From contig NC_068338.1 of the NCBI RefSeq assembly GCF_014633365.1, forward strand, positions 9,682,616-9,746,615: DNA of 64,000 bases, given 5' to 3'. The notes below the pieces were generated by a model, which saw only the letters and a program-made list of their open reading frames with translations, was not told the DNA's origin and ran no database searches. Source of the DNA: Diospyros lotus. Its lineage: Eukaryota; Streptophyta; Magnoliopsida; Ericales; Ebenaceae. Position numbers and translations under genes: made by a program. Below, one piece after another: positions 24,269-36,079 of this stretch (the first letter of the stretch is position 1; the number at the start of each line of letters is the position of its first letter).

Positions 24269-25360
24269 CTATTGCTTTTTCCTTTTCTTCCAGTTAAGGA
24301 TCAAATAAGTGGTTGCACTTCGAATCACAACAATGATTACATGCTTTAAACCACTTATAACATTATTTTCAAAATGATGCAATTGGATTTTTCTTATAAA
24401 AGCACGACCATCTTTTGAAAATGTTTCATTCAGAGGTGTTGGATCTATTACATCAGAATATGGAATATTAATTTGCACAAACACCTCACACATGTCTGGT
24501 TTAATTTGATCCCCTACATAGACCAACCTAAAGGACAAAAAGTTAGGCTCAAATGTGGATAGACCTATGTCATCTTGACATTTCAACTTCTGAATCTTAT
24601 CCTCATCCTCCTCCCAGACTTCTTCTTCTAAAATGGTATCACTGGACGAAAGTTCCTCCCAAACACATTGACCTATAGAATCTTGATTAGGTTGGGTTGG
24701 AAACTCACCCAGATCACTCATGCTCAAGGTCTCTATTAACAAGGTCAACTGATCTAAAATGTCACTTGTGGCCCTAATGGTTTGTTCTTGAAGTTTGGCC
24801 ATTTGCTCAAAAAATTTTTGACCTTCCATGAACTCCTGAAGGGTATCCTCTAAAGATTTCTCATATGGAGACTGATAAACATCGGATGCAAACCCTTGCT
24901 CTAATTCAAATTGGTGAGGTGATGGAGGAAAAGGTTCATGAGATTGGAACACAGAGTCATTGTTCCATGGATGATTCAAATGGTTAAAAGAAAACCTCTC
25001 CTCACTGTGGTGTGTCTGAAAATCTGATGGCTGCCTATTCAAAAATTTCTTGAGAACAGGTATGGTAGGACAATCATCTGTTTGATGATTTGAAGACTCG
25101 CACACCGAGCATCTAACCTCACTTAAATTTTGAAAATTTTGAAACTCTAACCACTCCACCTTCCGAGTTAAATAATCCAATGTTGCACTAGGGTCGTCAT
25201 TAAAATCATGGGGAATAACAGGAAGTGTGGTGTAGGATGGAGTTGGTTGCCTAGGAAGGTTTGGGTAATCCTCAAAGGGTCTGGAAACAATTTGCTCAAT
25301 GGGATCGTCATAACCAAAAGCATTTCCAAACATAAACATGTAATCAAAATACTGAGACAT
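24269..25360 (-). CDS. Athila-like gag C-terminal ORF, array copy 1 (363 aa)
   Basis: The ORF is intact and begins about 150 bases downstream of the PBS. Residues 84-97 form a CX2CX4HX4C zinc knuckle (C84, C87, H92, C97), the nucleic-acid-binding signature of gag. Later parts parallel the decayed Athila gag at 2.9-3.6 kb: NHPWNND against NHPNFSWRND, KSLEDTLQEFMEGQ against RPLEDTLHQFIQSQ. EVFVQINIPYSDVIDPTP resembles the pre-protease segment EVFKQVRINIPLLDAIKQ. The N-terminal capsid domain is absent and the C-terminus (LNWKKRKKQ) is family-specific. Residues 180-220 look helical and may form a coiled coil. It differs from copies 2-4 at seven residues (for example F9/S, S26/C, L/P near 226). 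Confidence 0.75.
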   Translation of the reverse strand: MSQYFDYMFMFGNAFGYDDPIEQIVSRPFEDYPNLPRQPTPSYTTLPVIPHDFNDDPSATLDYLTRKVEWLEFQNFQNLSEVRCSVCESSNHQTDDCPTIPVLKKFLNRQPSDFQTHHSEERFSFNHLNHPWNNDSVFQSHEPFPPSPHQFELEQGFASDVYQSPYEKSLEDTLQEFMEGQKFFEQMAKLQEQTIRATSDILDQLTLLIETLSMSDLGEFPTQPNQDSIGQCVWEELSSSDTILEEEVWEEDEDKIQKLKCQDDIGLSTFEPNFLSFRLVYVGDQIKPDMCEVFVQINIPYSDVIDPTPLNETFSKDGRAFIRKIQLHHFENNVISGLKHVIIVVIRSATTYLILNWKKRKKQ

Positions 25361-25510
25361 GATGGAATCAGAACATTAAAATGCAGATAAGAATTCTAAC
25401 AATGAATCTTACCTAACCTATGTCTCATGTATTAATAACATAATAACATAATTAACAGAAACTAAGTTACTGTATTTTTTTTTTCCGCAGCACTAATTCC
25501 ATCACCGATC

Positions 25511-25528
25511 TCCCCGACAACTGCGCCA
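25511..25528 (-). promoter_or_regulatory. Primer binding site, tRNA-Asp type (array)
   Basis: On the minus strand this reads TGGCGCAGTTGTCGGGGA, close to the tRNA-Asp-type PBS of Athila and related elements (expected TGGCGCCGTTGCCGGGGA, two differences). It sits 4 bases from the LTR end (TAGCCA). Identical copies lie at 31629-31646, 37322-37339 and 43008-43025. The next bases (GATC) also fit the tRNA T loop. This places the 5' LTR of each unit on its high-coordinate side and fixes the minus-strand orientation. Confidence 0.85.
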
Positions 25529-25532
25529 AAAT

Positions 25533-27278
25533 TGGCTACGCTTAACCTTGTGCATTTATTTCAAACAAACACATACAAAATAAACAAAGAAGAAACAAGC
25601 ATGCAGGCACAAGGCGTTTATACTCGCCAGTGTACGAGTGTGCGCTATAGCACAATTTAATTTTCTGGGAAAGTCCAGGTCGATTCACTGGGAGATCAAA
25701 ACAGAAATGAAATGCGGCGAAAGATTTTTATGCGCTGAATGAGTTTGTCAGACCAATTCAGCTAAATGATTTGTTTTTCAAGATTAAAAATAAGATGATG
25801 TTTGTGTATGGAAGCAATCTTGGGACAAAGCAATTTATGTGCCAGCCCACTGATTTACCAAAGAGATATCAAAATACTTAACATTAACTGATTTAAATTG
25901 AGGTTATGCAGTTAACTGTATTCCAAGATGATAATAGTTCTAAGTTAAGCACTCTCCATACATGGCATGAGAGAGTCTGGATTAAGTAACTATCATAAAT
26001 TGAAATACAGATTAGCACACATTTGAGATCCGATAAGTAACCACAACTCAAGGTCATGGTAGTTCTAGGTTAAGCACTCTCCATACATGGCATGAGAGAG
26101 TCTAAATTAAGAAACCATCATAAATTGGATCGCAGATTAATCATTCTAGCTTGAGTATGAAACCATTTCCAGTTTAAGTAACCTCCATACATGGCATGGA
26201 GACTCTAAGTTAGGCTTATGTTTCAACTCAAACCCAAAGATTCAATATACACACATTTCTCAATTCAAATAAGCATTCTGTTAATTCAATAGGAGTTCGG
26301 CTCTCTTGGGCAAGCAGTGGCACTGGACACAGTCTTTGCCTTGGCCCAAGCTTAATCTTAGCCATACATCTCCAACTAAAAATTAAAGAGACAAGAAGTA
26401 AAATGCTGGAATGTAAATACAGAAATTAAAATTACAGAAACGTAAATGAACAGTTAAAGAACAGTACAGAATGTAAACAAGTATGAAAAGAAATTGCATA
26501 ATGTAACTAACATAAATGAAGAACACTGTATTGATGAAACAAAGTAAATGAACAACACTATTGGAATGAAAGAAAAGAAAAACAGAACATAAACAATGCT
26601 CTCTTCCCTTTATTCTAGTTAAAATGGCGGATGGGGATCTTCTTTTTGTGAAGCCAACGATAGATATATATATATATATATTCATCTCCTGCAAATGGCC
26701 CTGGTCAAAGAAGAAATTACGTGGTGTGCCACCATGGTCATTTGCGCGTGCTCTGACAAAATCTTCAAAAAGGGATTCCGATGATGGTGCTGGAAACAGC
26801 GTTGAACAATTTGGAGAGGGCACATCCGGATGAGGGACGAGTCATTCAAATGAGTTTGATCTTCAACAGTACTTGGACTTCATCCATCCGAATGGGTTGT
26901 GAAGCATCCAAATGAATGTTGGCTTTATCGGATTGAGTTTCACGCATGGCTGCCAAGACATTATAATATGTTATAATGTTATATATATTATATGATATAT
27001 TATATGCTTATATATTATATTATATATATGCTTCACGCATGCACTTATATGATATATATATATGTTTTATATTTATATAGGTATTATATTTATATATATT
27101 ATATTATATTTATTTTATTATTACTATTTTTTTTATATATTATATATATTTTTATATTAATTCTTTAAACATGCATATAACCACAAATTGCATATAAATA
27201 TACAATTAAAACTAATTTTAAGATTAAACTAGGGGTATAAATATAATAAAATTTTAATATTTTTGAGCATCAACCACA
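25533..27278 (-). mobile_element. Array LTR-A (full length)
   Basis: The minus-strand LTR runs TGTGGTTGATGC (27278) to TAGCCA (25533), 1746 bp, between PPT (CCCCCC at 27279-27284 on +) and PBS. It is the only array LTR that retains the 424-bp segment around 26150-26590, with a third CTCCATACATGGCAT block and the TCGGCTCTCTTGGGC phrase. It contains TA-rich microsatellite sequence at 26960-27160. The U5 side shares CTCGCCAGTGTACGAGTGT and AAGTCCAGGTC with the Athila LTR at 4442-6197. Confidence 0.85.
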
Positions 27279-29092
27279 CCCCCCAACTTAAACATTGCTA
27301 GTCCCATAGCAATTAGATTTTATACTGGCCAATTTTCATTCACAACATCAACATTAATGTTTAAATTTCAAATCTGAAACCAAAATGTATAAAACAAGAA
27401 TAAGCTACTCTAACACGCAATTGACCATTCTTTGTCAGATTTCCATCATAGGACACTCAATCATAGAAAAAAAGCAATCAAATAAATTAGCACACCCGCA
27501 TTACAACCTCTAAGCTTTGACTTCAAACCCTCTCAGGTGTACACTCTAAGAAAAATGATCCCTCATGGCTACTCTCTGGGATGCACCGTAATAAGAGTAA
27601 ATATAAAACAAATTCAAATCAGTGTCATCCTAAAATGAAAAATGGACTTTAATGAAAGAAAAGGGATTTTGACATAACTTCATGATCGGAATAATGCACA
27701 ACTTCAGATATTAAACAAAATTTCAACTCTTAAATTCAAATCTCAAGCTTCCATGTGTCATAGGATGTAGAGGGATTGCATAAAAATTGTAACGGGTCTT
27801 AGGGGTGGATGGGTGAACAAAGAAAAGGATAAAGAATTCAAAGAAATGTGCCTCAGGAAATAATTCTATTTAAGAAGATTCTCATTTTCATTCATTCTTT
27901 TTTTTTTCTTTTTTTTTCTTTCTATTTTTTTTTTTTTTGAATTTGATGTTGACAAAAAAATGAATCAACACAATGAAAGCATACATCTTCTCATCAGCTT
28001 TTTATTGAATAGCTACGAGTTTTTTTTTTCTCATCATTTTTTTTTTCAATTTTCAATACTAAGATAGACTATTTCCCGTACACATTAGGTAGAGTAATAT
28101 TTACAGGGTATAGGATAAAATGAGGGTAATCAGAAAAGAAATAATCTAATGGGCTCAATGAGGCTAATAAGGGAAAATAATAGAAAAAGGAAATAGGTTA
28201 ACAGGCTCAACATTTCAACAAAGGAATCCCACTGTTACATCCTATGACACACTTTCACTTCAATCATCAAATTTAGAATTTGAAACCAGTTTAATTCTTT
28301 CATTGACATTTTAGGCATTCAAAGCAAAGTAGTGTAATGAAGCTACTGAAAAACATGAGAGGCAAGGAAAACTGCAACTAGAGTAAGCATTTATTCACTC
28401 AGAAAGAACATTTAATAGGCTCAATTTCTCACACTAGGTAACAGCCTCCACTTAAGTTGAGGAGTCATGCAGTGCATTAACCAATTAATTACTATTTCAA
28501 TAGATTTTCATGCTCGACAGACAAATTTCCAATCAAAGAACAATCTATGCATACAGATCACTCATTCTAAATCCTATATATTCATGTGTTCAAATAAGAA
28601 ATCATCACACTCATGCCTCAAATTACAAACTCAAATTAGCTAACAATATAAAAATCTAATACGATAGAACAAGCATCAATGAAAGTATATTGATCATCAA
28701 ACAGAAAAAATATATACGTATGCAGGATAATTGTAGGAGTAAAAAGGAGCAAAAGAATCCCAAATTTTTTTTCTTTCTTTTTATTATTTTTTTATTTTTT
28801 TAAAGATTTTTAATTAATTTTTTTATTTTTTATTTTTAATTAATACATTCGGATGTTACATGAAGCTCATCCGAATTGATTCTTCATTTTTTTTCTTTTT
28901 ATTTATATATATATTTTTTTATAATTTTTTAAAGGATTCATTCGAATGTTACGTAAATAACGTTTGAATGAATTTATTAATTTTTTTAATTATTTTTTTT
29001 ATAAATATTTTTTTATTTATTTTTTAATTTTTTAAGTGATTCATTCGAATGCAGTAGAGCAACATTCGAATGCCTTTGCATATTTTTTATCT

Positions 29093-29123
<31 letters not shown>

Positions 29124-30128
29124 TAATATTATTTTTTTAATATTTTTAATTTTAATTGATGCATTCGAATGGTGAGAGACAACATTGCATTTGTTCAAAC
29201 TTTTTTTTTTAATTTATTTTTTTAATTTTTAATTTTTTTTATTTTAATTTTTTTTAAAATCATTCGAATGAATGCAAAATTCATTCGAATGAATTTCAAA
29301 TAGTAATTCAATTTGTAAAGAGTTTTCACAAGCCATTCGAATGAAACAGTGATTTCATTCGAATGTGTTGTTTTGTTTTTTTGTTTTTTTTTAATTATAT
29401 TTAATTAATTTTTTTTAATTTAATTTTTTTTTGTTAATTTTTTTTTTTTTTTTTAAGTATTGGAACTGTTGAAGCCTAATTAACAGAGACTCATAATATT
29501 AAGCAAAATAAACAAATCAAACACCAGTAAATAGCAAATATATATATATATATATATTTTATTTTATTTTATTTTATTTTATTTATTTATTTATTTATTT
29601 TTAATTCTGATAACAAAAACAAATCAAACAAACAAAGTCACATTCGGATGCTTGAGATGGATTTGAATGAAAGTCAGGTTATTCGAATGACCTTGAGGGT
29701 ATTCGAATGCCGGCTGCAGCTTTTAAAAGAAATGACAAATTCATTCGAATGAATTCAAATGAATTTTACCTTCATTCGAATGAATTTTAAACAGTAATCT
29801 CATTTGTGAAGGAATTTGGCCGGTCATTCGAATGCAACAGTAATTTCATTCGAATGAATTTCATGAAAATTCGAATTTTTTTGAGAGTATTTGAATGGTT
29901 TTGGCAATATGCGCACTGAGAACTATGGGTCATTCGAATGTGCCTGAGATCATTCGAATGTTGCAAAGGTCTTTAGAATATGTTATTCAAACATCAAAAT
30001 CCTTTTTTTGTTTTTTTCAAAAACAAATCAAACAAACAACCACAATTAAGCATGAATCAATTGTACCTCACCCCCCAACTTGAATTATGTATTGTCCTTA
30101 AACACAATAACACTTAATAAAAAAAAAA
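27279..30128 (-). other. Array internal non-coding region, unit 2
   Basis: This 2.85-kb stretch between the PPT and the 3' side of the gag-like ORF has no ORF worth calling. It holds poly-T tracts (27898-27940), TTTA and TTTTA microsatellites (29095-29125, 29555-29600), a TA run near 29540, and at 28850-29960 about 17 copies of ATTCGAATG or close variants. A second PPT-like CCCCCCAACTT lies at 30071-30081 in addition to the one at 27279. Near-identical segments are at 32973-35821 and 38664-41507. Confidence 0.7.
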
Positions 30129-30386
30129 TTAGAAATACCTGGATGGTGAAATACCCTTAGACACAGTAAGAAGTTGAGATTTAGGAGTACCTGGTGTCTT
30201 CAATGCAGAAAAAAAATCCATATGCTCATTGTGGATTTCAAAATCTGAACTAAAAAGGAAGCATAAATTGGTAAACGTTAAAGAGAAATGCTAAACTTAT
30301 AGAAGAACTAAAAAAAAACACATTCAAAATTAAAAACAACTACATGAAGGCAGAACTAATAGCCTTTTATTCTTATTATTTTTTTT

Positions 30387-31478
30387 CTATTGCTTTTTCC
30401 TTTTCTTCCAGTTAAGGATCAAATAAGTGGTTGCACTTCGAATCACAGCAATGATTACATGCTTTAAACCACTTATAACATTATTTTCAAAATGATGCAA
30501 TTGGATTTTTCTTATAAAAGCACGACCATCTTTTGAAAATGTTTCATTCAGAGGTGTTGGATCTATTACATCAGAATATGGAATATTAATTTGCACAAAC
30601 ACCTCACACATGTCTGGTTTAATTTGATCCCCTACATAGACCAACCTAAAGGACAAAAAGTTAGGCTCAAATGTGGATAGACCTATGTCATCTTGACATT
30701 TCAACTTCTGAATCTTATCCTCATCCTCCTCCCAGACTTCTTCTTCTAAAATGGTATCACTGGACGAAAGTTCCTCCCAAACACATTGACCTATAGAATC
30801 TTGATTAGGTTGGGTTGGAAACTCACCCGGATCACTCATGCTCAAGGTCTCTATTAACAAGGTCAACTGATCTAAAATGTCACTTGTGGCCCTAATGGTT
30901 TGTTCTTGAAGTTTGGCCATTTGCTCAAAAAATTTTTGACCTTCCATGAACTCCTGAAGGGTATCCTCTAAAGATTTCTCATATGGAGACTGATAAACAT
31001 CGGATGCAAACCCTTGCTCTAATTCAAATTGGTGAGGTGATGGAGGAAAAGGTTCATGAGATTGGAACACAGAGTCATTGTTCCATGGATGATTCAAATG
31101 GTTAAAAGAAAACCTCTCCTCACCGTGGTGTGTCTGAAAATCTGATGGCTGCCTATTCAAAAATTTCTTGAGAACAGGTATGGTAGGACAATCATCTGTT
31201 TGATGATTTGAAGACTCGCACACCGAGCATCTAACCTCACTTAAATTTTGAAAATTTTGAAACTCTAACCACTCCACCTTCCGAGTTAAATAATCCAATG
31301 TTGCACTAGGGTCGTCATTAAAATCATGGGGAATAACAGGAAGTGTGGTGTAGGATGGAGTTGGTTGCCTAAGAAGGTTTGGGTAATCCTCAAAGGGTCT
31401 GCAAACAGTTTGCTCAATGGGATCGTCATAACCAAAAGCATTTCCAAACATAGACATGTAATCAAAATACTGAGACAT
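30387..31478 (-). CDS. Athila-like gag C-terminal ORF, array copy 2 (363 aa)
   Basis: This ORF has the same start, length, CX2CX4HX4C knuckle (residues 84-97) and C-terminus as copy 1, and a protein identical to copies 3 and 4. Against copy 1, I count seven base differences by eye, all changing an amino acid. Being open does not prove it is translated; a non-autonomous element of this type would depend on Athila enzymes supplied by other copies. The overlapping plus-strand ORF at 31326-31508 is a shadow. Confidence 0.75.
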   Translation of the reverse strand: MSQYFDYMSMFGNAFGYDDPIEQTVCRPFEDYPNLLRQPTPSYTTLPVIPHDFNDDPSATLDYLTRKVEWLEFQNFQNLSEVRCSVCESSNHQTDDCPTIPVLKKFLNRQPSDFQTHHGEERFSFNHLNHPWNNDSVFQSHEPFPPSPHQFELEQGFASDVYQSPYEKSLEDTLQEFMEGQKFFEQMAKLQEQTIRATSDILDQLTLLIETLSMSDPGEFPTQPNQDSIGQCVWEELSSSDTILEEEVWEEDEDKIQKLKCQDDIGLSTFEPNFLSFRLVYVGDQIKPDMCEVFVQINIPYSDVIDPTPLNETFSKDGRAFIRKIQLHHFENNVISGLKHVIIAVIRSATTYLILNWKKRKKQ

Positions 31479-31650
31479 GATGGAATCAGAACATTAAAAT
31501 GCAGATAAGAATTCTAACAATGAATCTTACCTAACCTATGTCTCATGTATTAATAACATAATAACATAATTAACAGAAACTAAGTTACTGTATTTTTTTT
31601 TTCCGCAGCACTAATTCCATCACCGATCTCCCCGACAACTGCGCCAAAAT

Positions 31651-32972
31651 TGGCTACGCTTAACCTTGTGCATTTATTTCAAACAAACACATACAAAATA
31701 AACAAAGAAGAAACAAGCATGCAGGCACAAGGCGTTTATACTCGCCAGTGTACGAGTGTGCGCTATAGCACAATTTAATTTTCTGGGAAAGTCCAGGTCG
31801 ATTCACTGGGAGATCAAAACAGAAATGAAATGCGGCGAAAGATTTTTATGCGCTGAATGAGTTTGTCAGACCAATTCAGCTAAATGATTTGTTTTTCAAG
31901 ATTAAAAATAAGATGATGTTTGTGTATGGAAGCAATCTTGGGACAAAGCAATTTATGTGCCAGCCCACTGATTTACCAAAGAGATATCAAAATACTTAAC
32001 ATTAACTGATTTAAATTGAGGTTATGCAGTTAACTGTATTCCAAGATGATAATAGTTCTAAGTTAAGCACTCTCCATACATGGCATGAGAGAGTCTGGAT
32101 TAAGTAACTATCATAAATTGAAATACAGATTAACACACATTTGAGATCCGATAAGTAACCACAACTCAAGGTCATGGTAGTTCTAGGTTAAGCACTCTCC
32201 ATACATGGCATGAGAGAGTCTAAATTAAGAAACCATCATAAATTGGATCGCAGATTAATCATTCCAGTTAAAATGGCATCACAATGCTCTCTTCCCCTTA
32301 TTCTAGTTAAAATGGCGGATGGGGATCTTCTTTTTGTGAAGCCAACGATAGATATATATATATATATATATTCATCTCCTGCAAATGGCCCTGGTCAAAG
32401 AAGAAATTACGTGGTGTGCCACCATGGTCATTTGCGCGTGCTCTGACAAAATCTTCAAAAAGGGATTCCGATGATGGTGCTGGAAACAGCGTTGAACAAT
32501 TTGGAGAGGGCACATCCGGATGAGGGACGAGTCATTCAAATGAGTTTGATCTTCAACAGTACTTGGACTTCATCCATCCGAATGGGTTGTGAAGCATCCA
32601 AATGAATGTTGGCTTTATCGGATTGAGTTTCACGCATGGCTGCCAAGACATTATAATATGTTATAATGTTATATATATTATATGATATATTATATGCTTA
32701 TATATTATATTATATATATGCTTCACGCATGCACTTATATGATATATATATATATATGTTTTATATTTATATAGGTATTATATTTATATATATTATATTA
32801 TATTTATTTTATTATTACTATTTTTTTTATATATTATATATATTTTTATATTAATTCTTTAAACATGCATATAACCACAAATTGCATATAAATATACAAT
32901 TAAAACTAATTTTAAGATTAAACTAGGGGTATAAATATAATAAAATTTTAATATTTTTGAGCATCAACCACA
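31651..32972 (-). mobile_element. Array LTR-B (424-bp internal deletion)
   Basis: It has the same ends as LTR-A but is 1322 bp. The block that follows GATCGCAGATTAATCATT (about 32263) in LTR-A is missing and replaced by CCAGTTAAAATGGCATCACA, joining to AATGCTCTCTTCCC. The downstream phrase TCTAGTTAAAATGGCGG is close to the joining phrase, so the rearrangement involves a short local repeat. TA microsatellite lengths differ slightly from LTR-A. Confidence 0.85.
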
Positions 32973-34787
32973 CCCCCCAACTTAAACATTGCTAGTCCCA
33001 TAGCAATTAGATTTTATACTGGCCAATTTTCATTCACAACATCAACATTAATGTTTAAATTTCAAATCTGAAACCAAAATGTATAAAACAAGAATAAGCT
33101 ACTCTAACACGCAATTGACCATTCTTTGTCAGATTTCCATCATAGGACACTCAATCATAGAAAAAAAGCAATCAAATAAATTAGCACACCCGCATTACAA
33201 CCTCTAAGCTTTGACTTCAAACCCTCTCAGGTGTACACTCTAAGAAAAATGATCCCTCATGGCTACTCTCTGGGATGCACCGTAATAAGAGTAAATGTAA
33301 AACAAATTCAAATCAGTGTCATCCTAAAATGAAAAATGGACTTTAATGAAAGAAAAGGGATTTTGACATAACTTCATGATCGGAATAATGCACAACTTCA
33401 GATATTAAACAAAATTTCAACTCTTAAATTCAAATCTCAAGCTTCCATGTGTCATAGGATGTAGAGGGATTGCATAAAAATTGTAACGGGTCTTAGGGGT
33501 GGATGGGTGAACAAAGAAAAGGATAAAGAATTCAAAGAAATGTGCCTCAGGAAATAATTCTATTTAAGAAGATTCTCATTTTCATTCATTCTTTTTTTTT
33601 TCTTTTTTTTTCTTTCTATTTTTTTTTTTTTTTGAATTTGATGTTGACAAAAAAATGAATCAACACAATGAAAGCATACATCTTCTCATCAGCTTTTTAT
33701 TGAATAGCTACGAGTTTTTTTTTTCTCATCATTTTTTTTTTCAATTTTCAATACTAAGATAGACTATTTCCCGTACACATTAGGTAGAGTAATATTTACA
33801 GGGTATAGGATAAAATGAGGGTAATCAGAAAAGAAATAATCTAATGGGCTCAATGAGGCTAATAAGGGAAAATAATAGAAAAAGGAAATAGGTTAACAGG
33901 CTCAACATTTCAACAAAGGAATCCCACTGTTACATCCTATGACACACTTTCACTTCAATCATCAAATTTAGAATTTGAAACCAGTTTAATTCTTTCATTG
34001 ACATTTTAGGCATTCAAAGCAAAGTAGTGTAATGAAGCTACTGAAAAACATGAGAGGCAAGGAAAACTGCAACTAGAGTAAGCATTTATTCACTCAGAAA
34101 GAACATTTAATAGGCTCAATTTCTCACACTAGGTAACAGTCTCCACTTAAGTTGAGGAGTCATGCAGTGCATTAACCAATTAATTACTATTTCAATAGAT
34201 TTTCATGCTCGACAGACAAATTTCCAATCAAAGAACAATCTATGCATACAGATCACTCATTCTAAATCCTATATATTCATGTGTTCAAATAAGAAATCAT
34301 CACACTCATGCCTCAAATTACAAACTCAAATTAGCTAACAATATAAAAATCTAATACGATAGAACAAGCATCAATGAAAGTATATTGATCATCAAACAGA
34401 AAAAATATATACGTATGCAGGATAATTGTAGGAGTAAAAAGGAGCAAAAGAATCCCAAATTTTTTTTCTTTCTTTTTATTATTTTTTTATTTTTTTAAAG
34501 ATTTTTAATTAATTTTTTTATTTTTTATTTTTAATTAATACATTCGGATGTTACATGAAGCTCATCCGAATTGATTCTTCATTTTTTTTCTTTTTATTTA
34601 TATATATATATTTTTATAATTTTTTAAAGGATTCATTCGAATGTTACGTAAATAACGTTTGAATGAATTTATTAATTTTTTTAATTATTTTTTTTATAAA
34701 TATTTTTTTATTTATTTTTTAATTTTTTAAGTGATTCATTCGAATGCAGTAGAGCAACATTCGAATGCCTTTGCATATTTTTTATCT

Positions 34788-34818
<31 letters not shown>

Positions 34819-35821
34819 TAATATTATTTTTTTAATATTTTTAATTTTAATTGATGCATTCGAATGGTGAGAGACAACATTGCATTTGTTCAAACTTTTT
34901 TTTTTAATTTATTTTTTTAATTTTTAATTTTTTTTATTTTAATTTTTTTTAAAATCATTCGAATGAATGCAAAATTCATTCGAATGAATTTCAAATAGTA
35001 ATTCAATTTGTAAAGAGTTTTCACAAGCCATTCGAATGAAACAGTGATTTCATTCGAATGTGTTGTTTTGTTTTTTTGTTTTTTTTTAATTATATTTAAT
35101 TAATTTTTTTTAATTTAATTTTTTTTTGTTAATTTTTTTTTTTTTTTTTAAGTATTGGAACTGTTGAAGCCTAATTAACAGAGACTCATAATATTAAGCA
35201 AAATAAACAAATCAAACACCAGTAAATAGCAAATATATATATATATATATTTTATTTTATTTTATTTTATTTTATTTATTTATTTATTTATTTTTAATTC
35301 TGATAACAAAAACAAATCAAACAAACAAAGTCACATTCGGATGCTTGAGATGGATTTGAATGAAAGTCAGGTTATTCGAATGACCTTGAGGGTATTCGAA
35401 TGCCGGCTGCAGCTTTTAAAAGAAATGACAAATTCATTCGAATGAATTCAAATGAATTTTACCTTCATTCGAATGAATTTTAAACAGTAATCTCATTTGT
35501 GAAGGAATTTGGCCGGTCATTCGAATGCAACAGTAATTTCATTCGAATGAATTTCATGAAAATTCGAATTTTTTTGAGAGTATTTGAATGGTTTTGGCAA
35601 TATGCGCACTGAGAACTATGGGTCATTCGAATGTGCCTGAGATCATTCGAATGTTGCAAAGGTCTTTAGAATATGTTATTCAAACATCAAAATCCTTTTT
35701 TTGTTTTTTTCAAAAACAAATCAAACAAACAACCACAATTAAGCATGAATCAATTGTACCTCACCCCCCAACTTGAATTATGTATTGTCCTTAAACACAA
35801 TAACACTTAATAAAAAAAAAA
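32973..35821 (-). other. Array internal non-coding region, unit 3
   Basis: This is nearly identical to 27279-30128: same PPT at 32973, same ATTCGAATG cluster (about 34540-35660), same second PPT-like motif near 35764. Differences are single bases and microsatellite length changes (the TA run near 35235 and the TTTTA run after it are shifted in length). No gene is seen. Confidence 0.7.
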
Positions 35822-36079
35822 TTAGAAATACCTGGATGGTGAAATACCCTTAGACACAGTAAGAAGTTGAGATTTAGGAGTACCTGGTGTCTTCAATGCA
35901 GAAAAAAAATCCATATGCTCATTGTGGATTTCAAAATCTGAACTAAAAAGGAAGCATAAATTGGTAAACGTTAAAGAGAAATGCTAAACTTATAGAAGAA
36001 CTAAAAAAAAACACATTCAAAATTAAAAACAACTACATGAAGGCAGAACTAATAGCCTTTTATTCTTATTATTTTTTTT

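Noticed and set aside
29895..30083. 62-codon plus-strand ORF repeated at 35588 and 41275
   Set aside because: It lies in the ATTCGAATG-rich non-coding region, has no domain, and is repeated only because the array unit is.
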